Notes under the pieces: generated by a model
The model's database searches: none
What the model was told of the DNA's origin: nothing
What the model saw: only the letters and a program-made list of their open reading frames with translations
Made by a program: the position numbers and the translations under genes
In this document: in pieces, positions 6,035 to 7,410 of the stretch
Layout of the letters: every line of letters begins with the position of its first letter
Numbering within the stretch: the stretch's first letter is position 1
Assembly: GCA_019242135.1 (NCBI GenBank)
Contig: JAFAWC010000503.1
Location: forward strand, 1 to 7,410
DNA length: 7,410 nucleotides
Source: Mycobacteriaceae bacterium
GTDB taxonomy: Bacteria > Actinomycetota > Actinomycetes > Mycobacteriales > Mycobacteriaceae
Direction: 5' to 3'

Positions 6035-7110
6035 TTGATCGCGACGTAGTAGTAGTTGATCGGGTCAGTGTCGATCTCCTCCACCCGGACGTCCGTAAAG
6101 CCGGCGTCGGCGAGCATCGACAGCGCCAGTTGACGGCCCCACACCGTGCCCAGCCCCGCGCCGCCGAAGGCCAGCGACACGCTCATGCAGTGCATGGTCG
6201 ACACCGTATAGAGATAGGTGGCCAGCGGGACGCCGACGTTGTCCTCGAGCCGGCTGGACGCCTTGATGTCCACCATCAGGAACACACCGCCTGGCCGCAG
6301 CGCCAAATAGATGTTGCGCAACACCCGATCGGGATGAGCTTGGTCGTGAATCGCGTCGAACGCGGTGACGACGTCGTAGGCCTCGGTGACGTCCATGTCG
6401 GCGATGTCGTGCGGCTCGAAGGTCGCGTTGGTCAGACCGCGTCGTTGCGCCTCGGCAGCGCCGGCGCGAAGGCCTTCCTCGGAGAAGTCGATGCCGGTGA
6501 ATCGACTGGCCGGGAAGGCCTGGGCCATGACGTTGACGGCATGCCCGCTGCCGCAACCGAAGTCGGCGACATCGGCGCCTGCGCGCAGGCGGTCCGGCAG
6601 ACCCTCGGCCATCGGCATGATCGCGTCGACCAACGCGGCGTCGAACACTTCACCGCTCTGCTCGGCCATCACCGCGTGAAACCGCGGATACTCGCTGTAG
6701 GCCAGACCTCCGCCTTCGCGGAAACAACCGATGACTTTCTGCTCCACCTCGCCGAGCATCGCAATGAATTGGGCGACCCGCGCGAGGTTGTCCGGGCCCG
6801 CCGTACGTGTCAGCAGTGCCGCCCGCTCGGGTGGCAGTCGGTACGTCCGCGCTTCGGGGTCGTATTCGACAACTCGACCGGCCGTCATGCCGCCCAACCA
6901 CTCCCGCACATAGCGTTCGTTCAGCCCGAGGGCGTCGGCAATCTGAGCGCTCGTCGACGGTGGCAGCTGAGCCATACCGTCGAACAGCCCGGTTTGGTGC
7001 CCCAGCGAAAGCAGGATCGCCAGGCTCGCGCTGTCGATCGTGCCGATCACCCGGGCGGCGAATTCGTCAGTGGTTTCGGCGGTGGCCGGGTTTTCGCCGA
7101 CGGTGGTCAT
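6031..7110 (-). CDS. Class I SAM-dependent methyltransferase with N-terminal winged helix (Rv2258c-like)
   Basis: A 359-aa protein in two parts. Residues about 20-100 form a winged-helix-like domain ([42 protein letters not shown]), as in O-methyltransferases where it mediates dimerisation. Residues about 175-355 form a Rossmann methyltransferase domain: motif [11 protein letters not shown] (181-190), the acidic residue ending beta2 in FTGIDFS (204-210), HDIADMD (234-240), then [14 protein letters not shown] (247-260) and [13 protein letters not shown] (271-283). The C-terminus is YYYVAIK. The M. tuberculosis homologue Rv2258c has a solved structure, as I recall, but its physiological substrate is not settled; a small hydrophobic acceptor is the usual guess. 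Older annotations called it a transcriptional regulator because of the winged helix. It is first in an operon with the serine hydrolase and divergent from mscR. The ATG at 7110 lacks an SD but has a well-placed -10. Confidence 0.92.
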   Translation of the reverse strand: MTTVGENPATAETTDEFAARVIGTIDSASLAILLSLGHQTGLFDGMAQLPPSTSAQIADALGLNERYVREWLGGMTAGRVVEYDPEARTYRLPPERAALLTRTAGPDNLARVAQFIAMLGEVEQKVIGCFREGGGLAYSEYPRFHAVMAEQSGEVFDAALVDAIMPMAEGLPDRLRAGADVADFGCGSGHAVNVMAQAFPASRFTGIDFSEEGLRAGAAEAQRRGLTNATFEPHDIADMDVTEAYDVVTAFDAIHDQAHPDRVLRNIYLALRPGGVFLMVDIKASSRLEDNVGVPLATYLYTVSTMHCMSVSLAFGGAGLGTVWGRQLALSMLADAGFTDVRVEEIDTDPINYYYVAIK

Positions 7111-7116
7111 GGCGTA

Positions 7117-7122
7117 AACCTA
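7117..7122 (-). promoter_or_regulatory. -10 element of methyltransferase operon (leaderless)
   Basis: The minus strand reads TAGGTT, then exactly 6 nt, then the ATG at 7110, which would place the transcription start on the A of the start codon. There is no Shine-Dalgarno upstream of that ATG, which fits a leaderless transcript. No convincing -35 is seen at 16-18 bp. Confidence 0.5.
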
Positions 7123-7169
7123 CGCTGAAAGTATCTGCTCTTCGCGCAAGCGGCTCATCGCCGCTTTAG

Positions 7170-7175
7170 TAGGTT
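7170..7175 (+). promoter_or_regulatory. -10 element of mscR (near-leaderless)
   Basis: TAGGTT, the same hexamer as in the divergent promoter, ends 7 nt before the ATG at 7183. A transcript starting at 7182-7183 is expected. The AGTAGG at 7168-7173 could instead be a poor, distant Shine-Dalgarno, so the leaderless reading is not certain. Confidence 0.42.
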
Positions 7176-7182
7176 GACTCCC

Positions 7183-7410
7183 ATGAGCCAAACAGTGCGG
7201 GGCGTGATCTCTCGACAGAAGGGCGCTCCCGTCGAGGTCGTCGACGTAGTGGTACCCGACCCCGGGCCGGGGGAAGTGGTCGTGGACGTCGCCGCGTGCG
7301 GGGTGTGCCACACCGACCTGACGTACCGCGAGGGCGGTATCAACGACGACTACCCGTTCCTGCTCGGCCATGAGGCGGCCGGCACGGTCGAGTCCGTCGG
7401 CGACGGTGTC
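7183..7410 (+). CDS. mscR: Mycothiol-dependent formaldehyde dehydrogenase / S-nitrosomycothiol reductase MscR (5' part; continues beyond window)
   Basis: The first 76 codons of a zinc-dependent medium-chain alcohol dehydrogenase are visible; the full-length family member is about 360 aa. The N-terminal GroES-like catalytic domain shows [16 protein letters not shown] (about 36-51), with C42 as the expected catalytic zinc ligand, and [18 protein letters not shown] (59-76), with H63-E64 in the GHE motif. The [12 protein letters not shown] context and the methyltransferase/hydrolase neighbours match Rv2259 (mscR, also called adhE2) as I recall it. That enzyme reduces S-nitrosomycothiol and oxidises the formaldehyde-mycothiol adduct with NAD(H), protecting against nitrosative and aldehyde stress. 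The NAD-binding half is outside the window, so the coenzyme cannot be checked here. The ATG at 7183 fits the family N-terminus MSQTVRGVI. Confidence 0.9.
   Translation, partial: MSQTVRGVISRQKGAPVEVVDVVVPDPGPGEVVVDVAACGVCHTDLTYREGGINDDYPFLLGHEAAGTVESVGDGV

Noticed and set aside
5051..6049. A 332-codon open frame on the plus strand opposite the serine hydrolase gene
   Set aside because: Low-complexity Arg/His/Gln-rich translation with no motifs. The minus strand encodes an intact SVTK/YSN hydrolase.
6025..7128. A 367-codon open frame on the plus strand opposite the methyltransferase gene
   Set aside because: It mirrors the methyltransferase frame in a GC-rich gene. Its product is rich in Arg, His and Gly with no recognisable domain, while the opposite strand has clear SAM-binding motifs.

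Overview
The window is GC-rich actinobacterial chromosome. Gene content and order match, from memory of the Mycobacterium tuberculosis H37Rv map, the stretch from glpD1 (Rv2249c) to mscR (Rv2259). The sequence is not M. tuberculosis itself: three genes I recall between Rv2252 and Rv2256c are absent. A non-tuberculous, environmental-type Mycobacterium/Mycolicibacterium is the best guess. No database search was possible, so every Rv correspondence is recall-based.

Left half (1-4552): two operons point away from each other across only 17 bp. Leftwards run a TetR-family regulator and a FAD-dependent glycerol-3-phosphate dehydrogenase, GlpD, which is cut by the left edge. Rightwards run an alkyl-DHAP-synthase-like flavoprotein (AGPS family) and a diacylglycerol-kinase-like lipid kinase. 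Both pairs are joined by 4-bp GTGA stop/start overlaps. GlpD makes DHAP, AGPS-type enzymes use acyl-DHAP, and the lipid kinase makes phosphatidic acid. The block therefore reads as a glycerol/glycerolipid module, probably controlled by the TetR protein from the shared promoter region. That region holds an imperfect inverted repeat and overlapping -10 hexamers on opposite strands.

Right half (4592-7410): three leftward genes converge on the lipid kinase. In transcription order they are an Rv2258c-like SAM-dependent methyltransferase with an N-terminal winged-helix domain, a beta-lactamase-fold serine hydrolase coupled to it by another GTGA overlap, and, after a 105-bp gap, a DUF3145 protein of unknown function. 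At the right edge the start of mscR (mycothiol-dependent formaldehyde dehydrogenase / S-nitrosomycothiol reductase) runs rightwards, divergent from the methyltransferase across 72 bp.

Coding density is very high, and no gap exceeds about 105 bp. I see no tRNA, rRNA, CRISPR array, insertion sequence or phage gene. The most interesting points are the compact bidirectional, probably leaderless promoter at 1997-2027 and the intact AGPS signature next to glycerolipid genes in an organism group where ether-lipid synthesis is not well established.
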